Shown here one piece after another: positions 25,431 to 33,597 of a stretch of DNA of 36,891 nt (the stretch's first letter is position 1; every line of letters begins with the position of its first letter). The position numbers were made by a program, and so were the translations under genes. Source of the DNA: Pseudomonadota bacterium (GTDB taxonomy: Bacteria > Pseudomonadota > Gammaproteobacteria > Burkholderiales > Methylophilaceae); assembly GCA_029781535.1 (NCBI GenBank), contig JAKOWL010000243.1:1-36891 (forward strand), written 5' to 3'. Below the pieces are notes generated by a model. That model was not told where the DNA came from and ran no database searches. It saw only the letters and a program-made list of their open reading frames with translations.

Positions 25431-25631
25431 TTGCTTATTTAGTATCCCCTGTGTTTTCGCATTATGGCTGAGGCATAATGCGATGTCTATACCTCTTATG
25501 CTGTAGGTGCCTGTTTAATTGAAAATTTTGTTGATATACGACAGGCACCTTGAGGTTAGCGATCTCAAGTGTTCGAGAAAACTAAGCAAACTCTATGCCT
25601 CTATTGGATATCTTCTCTGTTATTCTCGTAA
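25431..25631. repeat. Upstream region of mlaA with two inverted repeats
   Basis: The 201-base gap holds a perfect 9-bp inverted repeat, CGCATTATG (25458-25466) and CATAATGCG (25474-25482). It also holds a perfect 10-bp one, AGGTGCCTGT (25505-25514) and ACAGGCACCT (25541-25550), separated by 26 bases. A third imperfect pair (CTTGAG and CTCAAG) lies near 25550-25570. No T-run follows any of them on the minus strand. They could be a phrB attenuator, an operator, or 5'-UTR structure for mlaA. No open frame is convincing. Confidence 0.5.
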
Positions 25632-27068
25632 CTAATTGATTTTTTTGTATAAATTTAATGCCATGGCGTGTTGTATCGTATGATCTACGATAGGTGAAAA
25701 ATAATCCTTTTCGACAGAAAAGCCAATTTTCCTTTGTCTTTGTGACGGAATTTGCCACGGCGCGTGGATTTCCGCGTCATTGAGCAAGGCTAGTTCTGGC
25801 ACGTATTTGCGGATGAATTTACCGTGGGAGTCAAACTTCTTGCTTTGTGCAATCGGGTTGAAGATGCGGAAATAAGGCTGCGCGTCGCATCCTGTGCTGG
25901 CCGCCCATTGCCAGCCGCCATTGTTGGCACTCAGGTCGAAATCGATCAATTTTTCTGCAAAGTAACGCTCGCCCCAATGCCAGTCCACGAGTAGGTCCTT
26001 GATTAAAAAACTGGCGGTGACCATGCGCAGGCGATTATGCATCCAGCCGGTCTGGTTCAGCTGGCGCATTGCAGCATCCACAAGCGGATAGCCGGTTCTG
26101 CCTTCACACCAGGCCTGAAACAGAGTGACATCATTGGGGAAGGGGATGTGTGCATATTCGGGTTTGAAAGCATGGCCTTCAGCTACCTGCGGGTGGTGAT
26201 ACAGGATCTGGAAATAGAAATCACGCCAGATGAGTTCATTCAGCCATGCCTGGGAGCCAGTATCCACTCGGCTTGCAGCCTGCCGTGCCAGATGCCGGAT
26301 TGAGACTGTGCCGAAGCGAAGATGTGCCGACAGGTATGAAACTCCTTTGACGGCAGGAAAATCGCGCGCATCTTTGTATCGGGACATGCGTTCTTCAAAG
26401 TTTTCGAATAAGGTTTTGCCGCCTGACATGCCGGTAGGTAGCTGCAGCGCCTGGAGGTTTGTGCGCTGGAAGCCTAGTTCTTCCAACGGTATCAATTGGG
26501 TCGGAGGGATTTTTGCGAGGTGTTCAATGTAATGGTCCACGTGGTAGGGCTTGAGATAAAATCCTTCCAGATCCTCGGCAAGCTTCTTTAAATGCGCATT
26601 CTTGTAGGGCGTGAATACGGTGTAAGATTTTCCAGCCTGACTTAATATCTCGTCTTTTTCAAAAATCACCTGATCCTTGAAGTCGTGGAAAGCTATTCCA
26701 CCCGAGCTGAGCGTTGCAGCCACTTGTGTATCACGTTCGATTGCGGCAGGTTCATAATCGCGATTGGTGAATACGGCTTGCACACCAAGCTGTTTTGCCA
26801 GAGCGGGAATCAGTGCTGATACCTTGCCGTATAGCACAGTCAGGTCGCTCCCTTTGGCCTGCAGTGCAGACTTTAATTCGCGTACGCTTTCCCAGATGAA
26901 CTCCACCCTGCGATCAGCTTTGTCAGTCAGTTTGTCGAGGATATCGGTGTCGAAGACGAAGGCGCAGTAAACGGCATGGGACGATTTGAGTGCATGGTAT
27001 AACGCTGCATGGTCGAAATCGCGCAAATCGCGGCGAAACCAAACCAGGGATTTAAGATAGGCGCTCAT
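25632..27068 (-). CDS. phrB: Deoxyribodipyrimidine photolyase (class I)
   Basis: The 478-residue protein matches class I CPD photolyase. The N-terminal antenna domain opens LVWFRRDLRDFDHAALYHAL. The C-terminal FAD domain includes SYLSAHLRFGTVS, WLNELIWRDFYFQILYHHP, GRTGYPLVDAAMRQLNQTGWMHNRLRMVTASFLIKDL and FDLSANNGGWQWAASTGCDAQPYFRIFNP. The residues that flip and stack the dimer and the FAD-reducing tryptophans appear intact. It repairs UV-induced cyclobutane pyrimidine dimers with blue light. It stands 35 bases downstream of an unrecognised small gene on the same strand. Confidence 0.96.
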   Translation of the reverse strand: MSAYLKSLVWFRRDLRDFDHAALYHALKSSHAVYCAFVFDTDILDKLTDKADRRVEFIWESVRELKSALQAKGSDLTVLYGKVSALIPALAKQLGVQAVFTNRDYEPAAIERDTQVAATLSSGGIAFHDFKDQVIFEKDEILSQAGKSYTVFTPYKNAHLKKLAEDLEGFYLKPYHVDHYIEHLAKIPPTQLIPLEELGFQRTNLQALQLPTGMSGGKTLFENFEERMSRYKDARDFPAVKGVSYLSAHLRFGTVSIRHLARQAASRVDTGSQAWLNELIWRDFYFQILYHHPQVAEGHAFKPEYAHIPFPNDVTLFQAWCEGRTGYPLVDAAMRQLNQTGWMHNRLRMVTASFLIKDLLVDWHWGERYFAEKLIDFDLSANNGGWQWAASTGCDAQPYFRIFNPIAQSKKFDSHGKFIRKYVPELALLNDAEIHAPWQIPSQRQRKIGFSVEKDYFSPIVDHTIQHAMALNLYKKIN

Positions 27069-27103
27069 GGATTTTTAGGAGCGCGATAATGTGATTAAGT
27101 TCG

Positions 27104-27367
27104 TTATTTAAAGGCGGATAAAGCGCTTTCCGTTAAAGTGGGCGGTTTTTGTTTGTCCCTGAATTTGGCATAGTCGAGCAGGTCCTTCAGTTGCATGGCC
27201 ATCAGCATGGTTTCCTCATCACCCTCAGCGAATATTTTTGCACAAATCTCTGCACGATATGCAGCGTCATCACCCAGCCTTCTACTGTCGATGTGCCCTA
27301 CAAATCTGCGCGCTCTTACAGAAAAGCGTCCCAGCAATAATAATCCATCTTTGGTCATGTGTTGCAT
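27104..27367 (-). CDS. Unrecognised small conserved-looking protein
   Basis: This 87-residue protein has no signal peptide, membrane helix or Cys. It begins MQHMTKDGLLLLGRFSVRARRFVGH, has an amphipathic middle (AAYRAEICAKIFAEGDEETMLMAMQLKDLLDYAKF) and ends in a polar tail. I do not recognise the family. The regular helix periodicity and codon use make it look real. The start could be the first ATG or the fourth codon's ATG (27356-27358). It is followed 35 bases later by phrB on the same strand, and co-transcription is likely. Confidence 0.6.
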   Translation of the reverse strand: MQHMTKDGLLLLGRFSVRARRFVGHIDSRRLGDDAAYRAEICAKIFAEGDEETMLMAMQLKDLLDYAKFRDKQKPPTLTESALSAFK

Positions 27368-27582
27368 ATTTGCTATCAGTTCTGGTTTTGTTGAAACAAT
27401 TTGCCAATTTCCCTTGTGACATGCATGCTAGATGCATATTGCATGCCATGCCTTGGTGACTGGTTTACGGTCAGAAAATGCGGTTTTTGAGCTGTTTTAA
27501 GCTGTTTTGGAAGGAAATTCGCTTTGATTGGGCAAAACAGCCAGTGCCAAATCGACAGTGGTGGCGGGAAATCGACATCCGC
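27368..27582. other. Intergenic stretch with short repeats
   Basis: This 215-base gap contains TGCATGC-type palindromes at about 27420-27450 and a tandem GCTGTTTT (27491-27498 and 27501-27508). Its inverse AAAACAGC lies at 27534-27541. I see no ribosome-site-supported frame and no recognisable terminator. The structure could be an attenuator or the 3' end of the rlmH transcript. Confidence 0.4.
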
Positions 27583-28047
27583 CTATTCGCGGTGATAAGG
27601 ATGGCCTTGATTGACGGTGTGGGCGCGATAAAGCTGTTCGCATAGCAAAACGCGCACGAATGCATGCGGTAGTGTCAGCCTGGATAGGCTCCAGAGCCAG
27701 TCTGCATGCTGTTTCAGGCTGGGGTGCAAACCATCTGCGCCGCCGACGAGGATGCTGACGTCCTTGCCTAGGCCTTGCCAGGATTTGAGCTTTTCCGCTA
27801 ACAGCAGTGTGGTCACTTCCTGGCCGCGTTCATCGCATGCCACTAGGAAGTCCTTGCCTGCGGCTTCCAGAATGCGTTTGGCCTCAGCCTCCTGCACGGC
27901 TTCGCTTTTGATGTCGCTGCGTTTGTCCGGCTTGATCTCGATGATGTCGATCTGCAGCTCGCGGGGCATGCGTTTGGTGTATTCTGCGCAGGCATCGGTG
28001 ACCCAGCCGGGCATCTTGCGCCCGACGGAGATGATGCGCAGTTTCAT
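27583..28047 (-). CDS. rlmH: 23S rRNA pseudouridine-1915 N3-methyltransferase
   Basis: The 154-residue protein is a SPOUT-family methyltransferase. It opens MKLRIISVGRKMPGWV, and the knot region reads LVACDERGQEVTT, VSILVGGADGLHPS, LSLSRLTLPHAFVRVLLCEQLYRAHTVNQGHPYHRE. The last segment, with the conserved C-terminal tyrosine/histidine, binds the rRNA target. RlmH methylates pseudouridine 1915 in helix 69. It follows rsfS by 12 bases. Confidence 0.97.
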   Translation of the reverse strand: MKLRIISVGRKMPGWVTDACAEYTKRMPRELQIDIIEIKPDKRSDIKSEAVQEAEAKRILEAAGKDFLVACDERGQEVTTLLLAEKLKSWQGLGKDVSILVGGADGLHPSLKQHADWLWSLSRLTLPHAFVRVLLCEQLYRAHTVNQGHPYHRE

Positions 28048-28059
28048 GTGGGAGAGTGG

Positions 28060-28416
28060 CTAGGCTGCTTTGGAGCTGGTTCTGCGGGTTTCGCCTTCAG
28101 TCCAGAGCTGTTCCAGGTTGTAATAGGCGCGTGTGGCGGGAAGCATGATGTGCACGATGACATCACCTAGGTCGACCAGCACCCATTCGCCGTCCTTTTC
28201 GCCTTCGATGCCACGTGGTTCGACACCTTTTTCTTTCAGCTTTTCGTATACGTTATCTGCGAGCGCCTTGGTCTGGCGGTTGGAGTTGCCGCTGCATACG
28301 ACCATATAGCTGGTCAGGCTGGTCATGTTCTGTACATCTAGCACAGAGATGTCAAACCCTTTGATGTCTTCCAGTGCGGCGACGACCGCGTCTTTGATTT
28401 GTTCAGGGGTCAACAT
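28060..28416 (-). CDS. rsfS: Ribosomal silencing factor RsfS
   Basis: The 118-residue protein shows the DUF143/RsfS pattern: DISVLDVQNMTSLTSYMVVCSGNSNRQTKALADNVYEKLKEKG, then GEKDGEWVLVDLGDVIVHIMLPATRAYYNLEQLW. It binds ribosomal protein L14 and blocks subunit joining in starvation. Its ATG overlaps the panD stop as TGATG, so translation is coupled. The usual partner upstream is nadD; here panD takes that place. Confidence 0.96.
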   Translation of the reverse strand: MLTPEQIKDAVVAALEDIKGFDISVLDVQNMTSLTSYMVVCSGNSNRQTKALADNVYEKLKEKGVEPRGIEGEKDGEWVLVDLGDVIVHIMLPATRAYYNLEQLWTEGETRRTSSKAA

Positions 28417-28796
28417 CAGGCGGCCTGCACGGGGATTTCGCGTTTCGAGTGCGAGATACGGTTCTTCGCATCGACATAGACCAGTTGCGGCGCGTACTTT
28501 TCTAGCTCCAGTTCGGAGTAATTGGCGTAGCTGGCGATGATAATGATGTCTTTGGGATCCGCCTTGTGGGCGGCAGCACCGTTCACGGAGATGATGCCGG
28601 AGTTGCGCTCGGCACGGATCGCATAGGTGCTGAAGCGCTCGCCGTTGGTCACGTTGTAGATGCTGATCTGCTCGTATTCACGAATATTGGCGGCTTCCAG
28701 CAAAGCGTCATCGATGGCACAACTGCCTTCGTAATGCAGCTCGCTATGTGTCACATGGACACGATGGAGCTTGGATTTGAGCATGGTTCTTTGCAT
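28416..28796 (-). CDS. panD: Aspartate 1-decarboxylase proenzyme
   Basis: The 126-residue protein is full length. The self-cleavage site is YEGSCAID (Gly24-Ser25), which yields the pyruvoyl cofactor from Ser25. [39 protein letters not shown] and a final strand follow the family. It makes beta-alanine from aspartate for pantothenate. panB and panC are 0.2-1.8 kb away in a separate minus-strand unit, so all three beta-alanine/pantoate branch genes are close but split by an intergenic region. A TTGCGC-17-TATAAT promoter lies upstream. Confidence 0.96.
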   Translation of the reverse strand: MQRTMLKSKLHRVHVTHSELHYEGSCAIDDALLEAANIREYEQISIYNVTNGERFSTYAIRAERNSGIISVNGAAAHKADPKDIIIIASYANYSELELEKYAPQLVYVDAKNRISHSKREIPVQAA

Positions 28797-28827
28797 TAAA
28801 AATTGCCGATTCGTTAAAAGGGATACA

Positions 28828-28856
28828 ATTATAAAGTTATCAACAGCTTAGCGCAA
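28828..28856 (-). promoter_or_regulatory. Promoter of panD-rsfS-rlmH
   Basis: On the minus strand TTGCGC (28851-28856) and TATAAT (28828-28833) are separated by 17 bases, about 30 bases upstream of the panD start codon. Confidence 0.6.
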
Positions 28857-28898
28857 AAAATAATTTGTATCAAAGTGTTTTTCATTGCAGGGATGAAT

Positions 28899-28933
28899 GG
28901 CCTAAAAAGCCCGTCCAGATTGGCTTTCAGGCC
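28899..28933 (-). terminator. Possible hairpin terminator after panC
   Basis: GGCCT-plus-AAAGCC arms at 28899-28911 and 28922-28933 pair with one bulge and one mismatch. The hairpin lies about 40 bases past the panC stop on the minus strand. There is no clean T-run after the stem, so it is a weak candidate. Confidence 0.35.
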
Positions 28934-28973
28934 GATTTGGCAAGCAATGAACGTACGCACGCACGTAAGCCGG

Positions 28974-29840
28974 TCAATCCAGAGTGATTTCGATGTTGTC
29001 TATCAGCCGGGTATTGCCGAGTTTGGCGGCACCCAGCACCATCAGCTGCTTGTCCGTTGAGGATGGTTCTGTCAGGTCGTGGACCGAGCGCACGGCGACA
29101 TAATCGACCAGCCAGCCTTTCTCGCGCAAGTTGTTCTCGGCAGTTGCCTGCAAGCTGGCAAAATCGCGGTTTCCGGAGGCGATATGGTCAATCACCAGAC
29201 GCAGTGCCTGATGCAGTTCGGTCGCTTGCTGGCGTTCCTGCGGGCTCAGGTAGCCGTTGCGGCTGCTCATCGCCAAGCCATCCGCCTCACGGCCTGTCTC
29301 GGCAGCGATGATTTTGATTGGTAGGTTGAATTGCCGTACCAGTTGCCTGATTACCAGCAACTGCTGAAAATCCTTTTTGCCAAACACGGCGACATTCGGC
29401 TGAGCGGTGTTATAAAAAACCATATTGAACAGCTTCATCACTACTGTGGCGACGCCCGAGAAGTGGCCGGGCCTGCTTGCACCACATAGAGTATCCGCCA
29501 GAGGCGGCGGCGTGATGGTCATGGTTTGGTTCAACTGTTTGCCATCGAAATCAGGATACACTTCTTCGACGCTAGGGGCGAACACGATATCTGTCCCGGC
29601 AGCCTGCAGTTTTTCGCAATCAGCCTGCAAGGTGCGTGGGTACTTACCGAAATCCTCATTCGCACCAAATTGCAGCGGGTTGACGAAGATGCTTACCACA
29701 ACGGTTTTGGCATGCTGTCTGGCGATCTTTACCAGGCTGATATGTCCAGCGTGCAGATTGCCCATGGTAGGGACGAAGCCGACGTTGCTTTGCGAGCCAA
29801 GTGCAGTGCGGAGTTCGGCGACGGTATGGATGATGCGCAT
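28974..29840 (-). CDS. panC: Pantothenate synthetase
   Basis: The 288-residue protein has the cytidylyltransferase-fold motifs GFVPTMGNLHAGHISLV (HxGH-type, about 22-38) and the downstream ADGLAMSSRNGYLS (KMSKS-like). CGASRPGHFSGVATVV binds pantoate. It joins pantoate and beta-alanine using ATP. The start is two bases past the panB stop, which suggests coupled translation and stoichiometric expression. Confidence 0.97.
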   Translation of the reverse strand: MRIIHTVAELRTALGSQSNVGFVPTMGNLHAGHISLVKIARQHAKTVVVSIFVNPLQFGANEDFGKYPRTLQADCEKLQAAGTDIVFAPSVEEVYPDFDGKQLNQTMTITPPPLADTLCGASRPGHFSGVATVVMKLFNMVFYNTAQPNVAVFGKKDFQQLLVIRQLVRQFNLPIKIIAAETGREADGLAMSSRNGYLSPQERQQATELHQALRLVIDHIASGNRDFASLQATAENNLREKGWLVDYVAVRSVHDLTEPSSTDKQLMVLGAAKLGNTRLIDNIEITLD

Positions 29841-29842
29841 GT

Positions 29843-30646
29843 TCAGTAACTATGCTCAGGCGCCGGGAAGGTTTTATCTTTCACGGCGGCTACATAATTC
29901 ACAACGGCCTGCTGTACGCTGTTGGATTCTTGTAAGAAGTTTTTTGCAAAACGCGGCGCTTTGTAATCTTGCGGGGCTTTGCTGGCTGGGCCGTTGTAGA
30001 TGCCTAACAAGTCCTGCAGCACAAGTACCTGGCCGCTGCAATCCACGCCCGCGCCAATGCCGATCGTGGGCACGATGGCAGTCACCTTTCCTGCGAGTGC
30101 TGCCGGCACCATTTCCAGCAGTACCAGGCTGGCACCTGCCTCTTGCATGGCCTGTGCGTCTTGCAGGATCTGCTGTGCAGATTCCGGCGTCTTGCCCTGG
30201 ATTTTATACCCGCCGAGTTTTTCGACCGATTGCGGGGTAAAGCCCAGATGCGCACATACCGGAATGCCGTGTTGCACCAGGTGGCGCGCAGTTTCGGCCA
30301 GCTTGCCGCCGCCTTCGAACTTGACCATATGCGCGCCGGCATCCATCAGCATCTGTGCGTTTTCCAGCGCCAGCTCCTTGCCGAATTCATAGGTATTGAC
30401 TGGCATGTCAGCCAGTATCAATGTGTTGGGGGCGCCGGCAGCTACGCATTTGACGTGATAGATCATCTGCTCCAGCGTCACTTGCAGCGTGTTCTCCGCG
30501 CCCTGCAGCACCATGCCCAGAGAGTCACCGACCAGCAGCACATCGACGCCTGCCAGTTCCATCAGTTTGGCGAAGCTGGCATCGTAGCATGTCAGCATGG
30601 CGATCTTTTCACCACGGTCTATCAATGCTTGCAGGTGTTGTAGCAT
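29843..30646 (-). CDS. panB: 3-methyl-2-oxobutanoate hydroxymethyltransferase
   Basis: The 267-residue protein shows MLTCYDASFAKLMELAGVDVLLVGDSLGMV (metal-binding Asp), NTLILADMPVNTYEF, MLMDAGAHMVKFEGG and VPTIGIGAGVDCSGQVLVLQDLLG. It makes ketopantoate from ketoisovalerate and methylene-tetrahydrofolate. Its ATG overlaps the stop of the kinase gene as TAATG (30644-30648). Confidence 0.97.
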   Translation of the reverse strand: MLQHLQALIDRGEKIAMLTCYDASFAKLMELAGVDVLLVGDSLGMVLQGAENTLQVTLEQMIYHVKCVAAGAPNTLILADMPVNTYEFGKELALENAQMLMDAGAHMVKFEGGGKLAETARHLVQHGIPVCAHLGFTPQSVEKLGGYKIQGKTPESAQQILQDAQAMQEAGASLVLLEMVPAALAGKVTAIVPTIGIGAGVDCSGQVLVLQDLLGIYNGPASKAPQDYKAPRFAKNFLQESNSVQQAVVNYVAAVKDKTFPAPEHSY

Positions 30647-31293
30647 TATTCGAAGTTCGGGTTGAAATATTCCCGGCTGCTCTTGATCTGGCTGATGCGA
30701 TCGACCAGCAAATTAAGTGCTTCCGGATCTTTGATGATGTTGAGTTTTTCGTTATTGACAATGAGCAACGGTGAAGCATCATACAGGTGGAAGTATTCGC
30801 TGTAGGCATCGGACAGGCGCTCCAGATATTCACGCGGGATGTCTTGCTCGTAACTGATGTTGCGCTCTTCGATGCGTTCCATTAACCCGTCTATAGGCGT
30901 TTGCAGATATATCACCAGATCCGGCTTGGGGGATTTGAGCTGCAGATGCGTGTAAATCTGGTGATACAGCGCGTATTCTTCGTCATCCAGATTCAGGCGT
31001 GCAAAGATCGGGTCCTTCTCCAGAAAGAAATCCGCCACAGTGGGCTTGTAGAACATGTCCCGTTGATTCAACTCGCCAATCTGGCCGCTGCGCTGGAACA
31101 GGAAGAACAGCTGCGTAGACAAGGCATATCGCTGCGCGTCCTGATAGAAGCGCGGCAGGAATGGGTTCACCTCGGCCTTTTCGCTCAGCAGATGTGCCTG
31201 AAATCTGTCTGCCAGCATGCTGGCCAGCGTGCTTTTTCCACTACCGATAGGGCCTTCGATGACGATGTAGGGAAACCGGTCAAATATGTTCAT
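30646..31293 (-). CDS. Deoxynucleoside kinase
   Basis: The 215-residue protein has a P-loop GPIGSGKST (about 14-22) in IVIEGPIGSGKSTLA. The family pattern of dNK/dGK-type kinases follows: FLPRFYQDAQRYALSTQLFFL, LVIYLQTPIDGLMERIEERNISYEQDIPREYLERLSDAYSEYF. These enzymes phosphorylate deoxynucleosides for salvage. The substrate (dA, dG or dC) is not decided by the sequence I can read. Its position between folK and panB is conserved in many betaproteobacteria. Confidence 0.93.
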   Translation of the reverse strand: MNIFDRFPYIVIEGPIGSGKSTLASMLADRFQAHLLSEKAEVNPFLPRFYQDAQRYALSTQLFFLFQRSGQIGELNQRDMFYKPTVADFFLEKDPIFARLNLDDEEYALYHQIYTHLQLKSPKPDLVIYLQTPIDGLMERIEERNISYEQDIPREYLERLSDAYSEYFHLYDASPLLIVNNEKLNIIKDPEALNLLVDRISQIKSSREYFNPNFE

Positions 31294-31777
31294 ATTGCTT
31301 GATGCCTGAAACGTTCAATTTTTTGAGTAATTCTACAACACTCCCGTGCTTGGCGACGTGCAAATCTGGCGCAATTTCTGCCAGCGGCAGCATGACGAAG
31401 CTGCGTTCGAACATGCGCGGATGCGGCAGGGTGAGCTTTTGTGAATGCAGTTCCTGTTCGTCGTATAGCAGCAGGTCCAGGTCCAGTACACGCGGCGCAT
31501 TGGGAAAAGGCCGCTCGCGCCCGAAGGCCTGCTCAATATCCAGCAGCGCATCCAGGAGCGCAGATGCGCTTAGATCCGTGCGTACCTGCGCGACTGCGTT
31601 GATAAAGTCAGGCTGGTTGTCATAGCCCACCGGTGTGCTTTGATACAGGCTGGACTGTTTGACCAGCTTAGTTCCCGGCAGTTTTTCGATGGCCTGGAAG
31701 GCGCGTAGAATCTGGTTTGCGGGGCTGCCTGAATTTCCAGGCAGATTGCTGCCAAGTGCCACGAAAGCGTTATGCAT
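31280..31777 (-). CDS. folK: 6-hydroxymethyl-7,8-dihydropterin pyrophosphokinase
   Basis: I start at the ATG at 31775-31777, giving 165 residues beginning MHNAFVALGSNLPG; the longer open frame extends into pcnB in another frame. Motifs are FVALGSNL, YDNQPDFINAVAQVRTDLSASALLDALLDIEQAFGRERPFPNAPRVLDLDLLLYDE and PHPRMFERSFVMLPLAEIAPDL. It passes pyrophosphate from ATP to the pterin in folate synthesis. The start overlaps the pcnB stop by 8 bases, and the end overlaps the kinase gene by 14. Confidence 0.96.
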   Translation of the reverse strand: MHNAFVALGSNLPGNSGSPANQILRAFQAIEKLPGTKLVKQSSLYQSTPVGYDNQPDFINAVAQVRTDLSASALLDALLDIEQAFGRERPFPNAPRVLDLDLLLYDEQELHSQKLTLPHPRMFERSFVMLPLAEIAPDLHVAKHGSVVELLKKLNVSGIKQYEHI

Positions 31778-33113
31778 GTTGCTGGGCGGCGGCTGGTTTG
31801 CGCTTGCGGCGCCGGCGTTTTTTGGGAGCGTTGTCGGGCAGCAGCATTTGCGTGCGGCGTTCGGTACTTGCATCCGCAAACTCGGTCCACCAGTCACCCA
31901 GTTCCTGGGATATTTCGCCGGATTCGCACCGCAACAGCAGAAAATCATAGCCGGCACGATAACGCGGATGGGTCAGTAGCGCGTAAGGGCGTTTGCCTGC
32001 ACGCTGCTCGAAGCGCGGCTGCATGGACCAGATCTCTTTCATCGTGGACACATAGCGGTTATGGATAGCCAGTTTTCCCGCTTGGATATCAATGACCTGG
32101 TTCATTGCCAGATGCAATGCAGGAATGGGGTGTTCGCCTTGGTCCTTGAACTTCTTCCAGGCAACCAGTACTTCGTGCCAAAGGAGTGTGGCGAACAGGA
32201 AACTCGGGTTCGATGATTTTCCGGATTCGATGCGTCTGTCAGTGTTTTCCAAGGACAGCATCACGAACCGTTCGCCCAGCGGCTGCTCCAGCACTACATC
32301 CAGCAGGGGTAGCAGCCCATGATGCAGATGCTGGGCACGTAAGGCATTGATGCTTTCCATCGCATGGCCGGACAGGAACAGCTTCAGCATCTCGTCGAAC
32401 AGGCGGCTGGGAGAGACATCCTGAAGCAGGTCGGCGAGTTCGGAGATGGGTTTCTGCGTGGCTGCTTCGATCTTTAGGCCCAGTTTGGCAGACAAGCGTA
32501 CCGCGCGCAACAGCCTGACAGGGTCTTCGCGATAGCGGGTCTTTGGCTCGCCGATAATGCGTAACAGGTTGGCTTTAATATCCGCAACGCCATGATGGAA
32601 ATCCAGCACTTCCTCGCGTGCAGGGTCGTAATACAAGGCGTTGGCGGTGAAGTCACGCCGTGCAGCGTCTTCCTCCATGCTGCCAAAGATGTTGTCACGG
32701 AGAATGCGGCCGGAATCAGTTACTGCGGCATCATCTGCGCTGCTTTCGTTTTGATGATGGCCGCGGAAAGTAGTGACTTCGATCGTTTCATTGCCCCAAA
32801 GCACATGCACGATACGGAACCGGCGGCCAATGATGCGGCTGCGGCGGAATACTTTGTTCACTTGCTCCGGCGTTGCGTTGGTGGCGACATCGAAGTCTTT
32901 GGGTTTGAATCCCATCAGTAAGTCACGTACGGCGCCGCCTACCACATAGCCTTCATAACCAGCTTTTTGCAAGCCTTCGCAGGTCTTCAATGCCGCCTGG
33001 CTGATTTGGTCTTTGCGGATCCCATGCGATTTGCGCTGGATACGCTGTGGCTGGTGGGGTGATGCTGGTTTTTTTGAGGGTTTGAAAACGCGCTGTAGCA
33101 GTCTTTTAATCAT
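31770..33113 (-). CDS. pcnB: Poly(A) polymerase I
   Basis: The 447-residue protein carries the class II nucleotidyltransferase signature YVVGGAVRDLLMGFKPKDFDVATNATPEQVNKVF with the paired catalytic aspartates. It also has RRSRIIGRRFRIVHVLW, ARRDFTANALYYDP and REDPVRLLRAVRLSAKLGL. The N-terminal region is basic (KRLLQRVFKPSKK), as is the C-terminus (KKRRRRKRKPAAAQ), typical of bacterial PAP I rather than CCA-adding enzymes. It adds poly(A) tails that speed RNA decay. It leads the pcnB-folK-dNK-panB-panC unit. Confidence 0.95.
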   Translation of the reverse strand: MIKRLLQRVFKPSKKPASPHQPQRIQRKSHGIRKDQISQAALKTCEGLQKAGYEGYVVGGAVRDLLMGFKPKDFDVATNATPEQVNKVFRRSRIIGRRFRIVHVLWGNETIEVTTFRGHHQNESSADDAAVTDSGRILRDNIFGSMEEDAARRDFTANALYYDPAREEVLDFHHGVADIKANLLRIIGEPKTRYREDPVRLLRAVRLSAKLGLKIEAATQKPISELADLLQDVSPSRLFDEMLKLFLSGHAMESINALRAQHLHHGLLPLLDVVLEQPLGERFVMLSLENTDRRIESGKSSNPSFLFATLLWHEVLVAWKKFKDQGEHPIPALHLAMNQVIDIQAGKLAIHNRYVSTMKEIWSMQPRFEQRAGKRPYALLTHPRYRAGYDFLLLRCESGEISQELGDWWTEFADASTERRTQMLLPDNAPKKRRRRKRKPAAAQQHA

Positions 33114-33181
33114 GTGCGCAGAATATGGTTAGGAAAATGCCGGAATCTGATGCGCATTATAACCGAGGCTGTGCAATGTGA

Positions 33182-33592
33182 CTAACTTTGATGCAACCGG
33201 TGGAATATCATCATGCCGGCAATCATGCTGGCAGTGAAAATGAATGGCTTGAGTCCGCCGGACAATAGTGAGCCCAAGGCAGGCCCAGGGCAATAACCAG
33301 CCAGACCCCAGCCGATGCCGAATAGGGCGGCGCCGAGTAACAAAGGCCGGTCAATCTGGTGTCCAGTCGGCAGATGCGCAGTCTCGCCAAGCAGGGTTTT
33401 ATGTGTTTTCTTGGTGTGGCGGAAGGCGAAGAACCCGACCAGAATCGCACCCATCATCACAAAGGCCAGTGACGGGTCCCATTGCCCGAAGATGTCCAGG
33501 AAGCCAATCACCTTGACTGGGTTGGTCATGCCGGAAACGATAAGGCCTAAGCCAAAAATCAATCCGGAGAAAAAGCTGATCAGTAGGGACAT
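33182..33592 (-). CDS. YeeE/YedE transporter, C-terminal half (PmpB-like)
   Basis: I start at ATG 33590-33592 (MSLLISFFSGLIFG), giving 136 residues; the open frame upstream is the PmpA-like gene read in another frame. It has four hydrophobic helices and the family signature GLGLIVSGMTNPVKVIGFLD and FGIGWGLAGYCPGPALGSL, with a conserved Cys in GYCPGP. The paired half-proteins form a sulfur-compound channel or transporter. It starts 5 bases after the first half ends. Confidence 0.9.
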   Translation of the reverse strand: MSLLISFFSGLIFGLGLIVSGMTNPVKVIGFLDIFGQWDPSLAFVMMGAILVGFFAFRHTKKTHKTLLGETAHLPTGHQIDRPLLLGAALFGIGWGLAGYCPGPALGSLLSGGLKPFIFTASMIAGMMIFHRLHQS

Positions 33593-33597
33593 GATAT

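Noticed and set aside
27471-27665. 64-residue minus-strand frame overlapping the rlmH 3' end
   Set aside because: No ribosome site, low-complexity composition, and overlap with rlmH in another frame.
28837-28845. TTATCAACA, one mismatch from a DnaA box
   Set aside because: A single copy within a promoter spacer, with no cluster, AT-rich unwinding region or dnaA nearby.
29425-30240. 271-residue plus-strand open frame across panC and panB
   Set aside because: It spans two conserved minus-strand genes, has no start signal, and its composition (many Pro, Arg, Cys) is typical of a shadow frame.
31778-31957. 60-residue N-terminal extension of FolK
   Set aside because: It overlaps pcnB in another frame; FolK family similarity begins at MHNAFVALGSNL.
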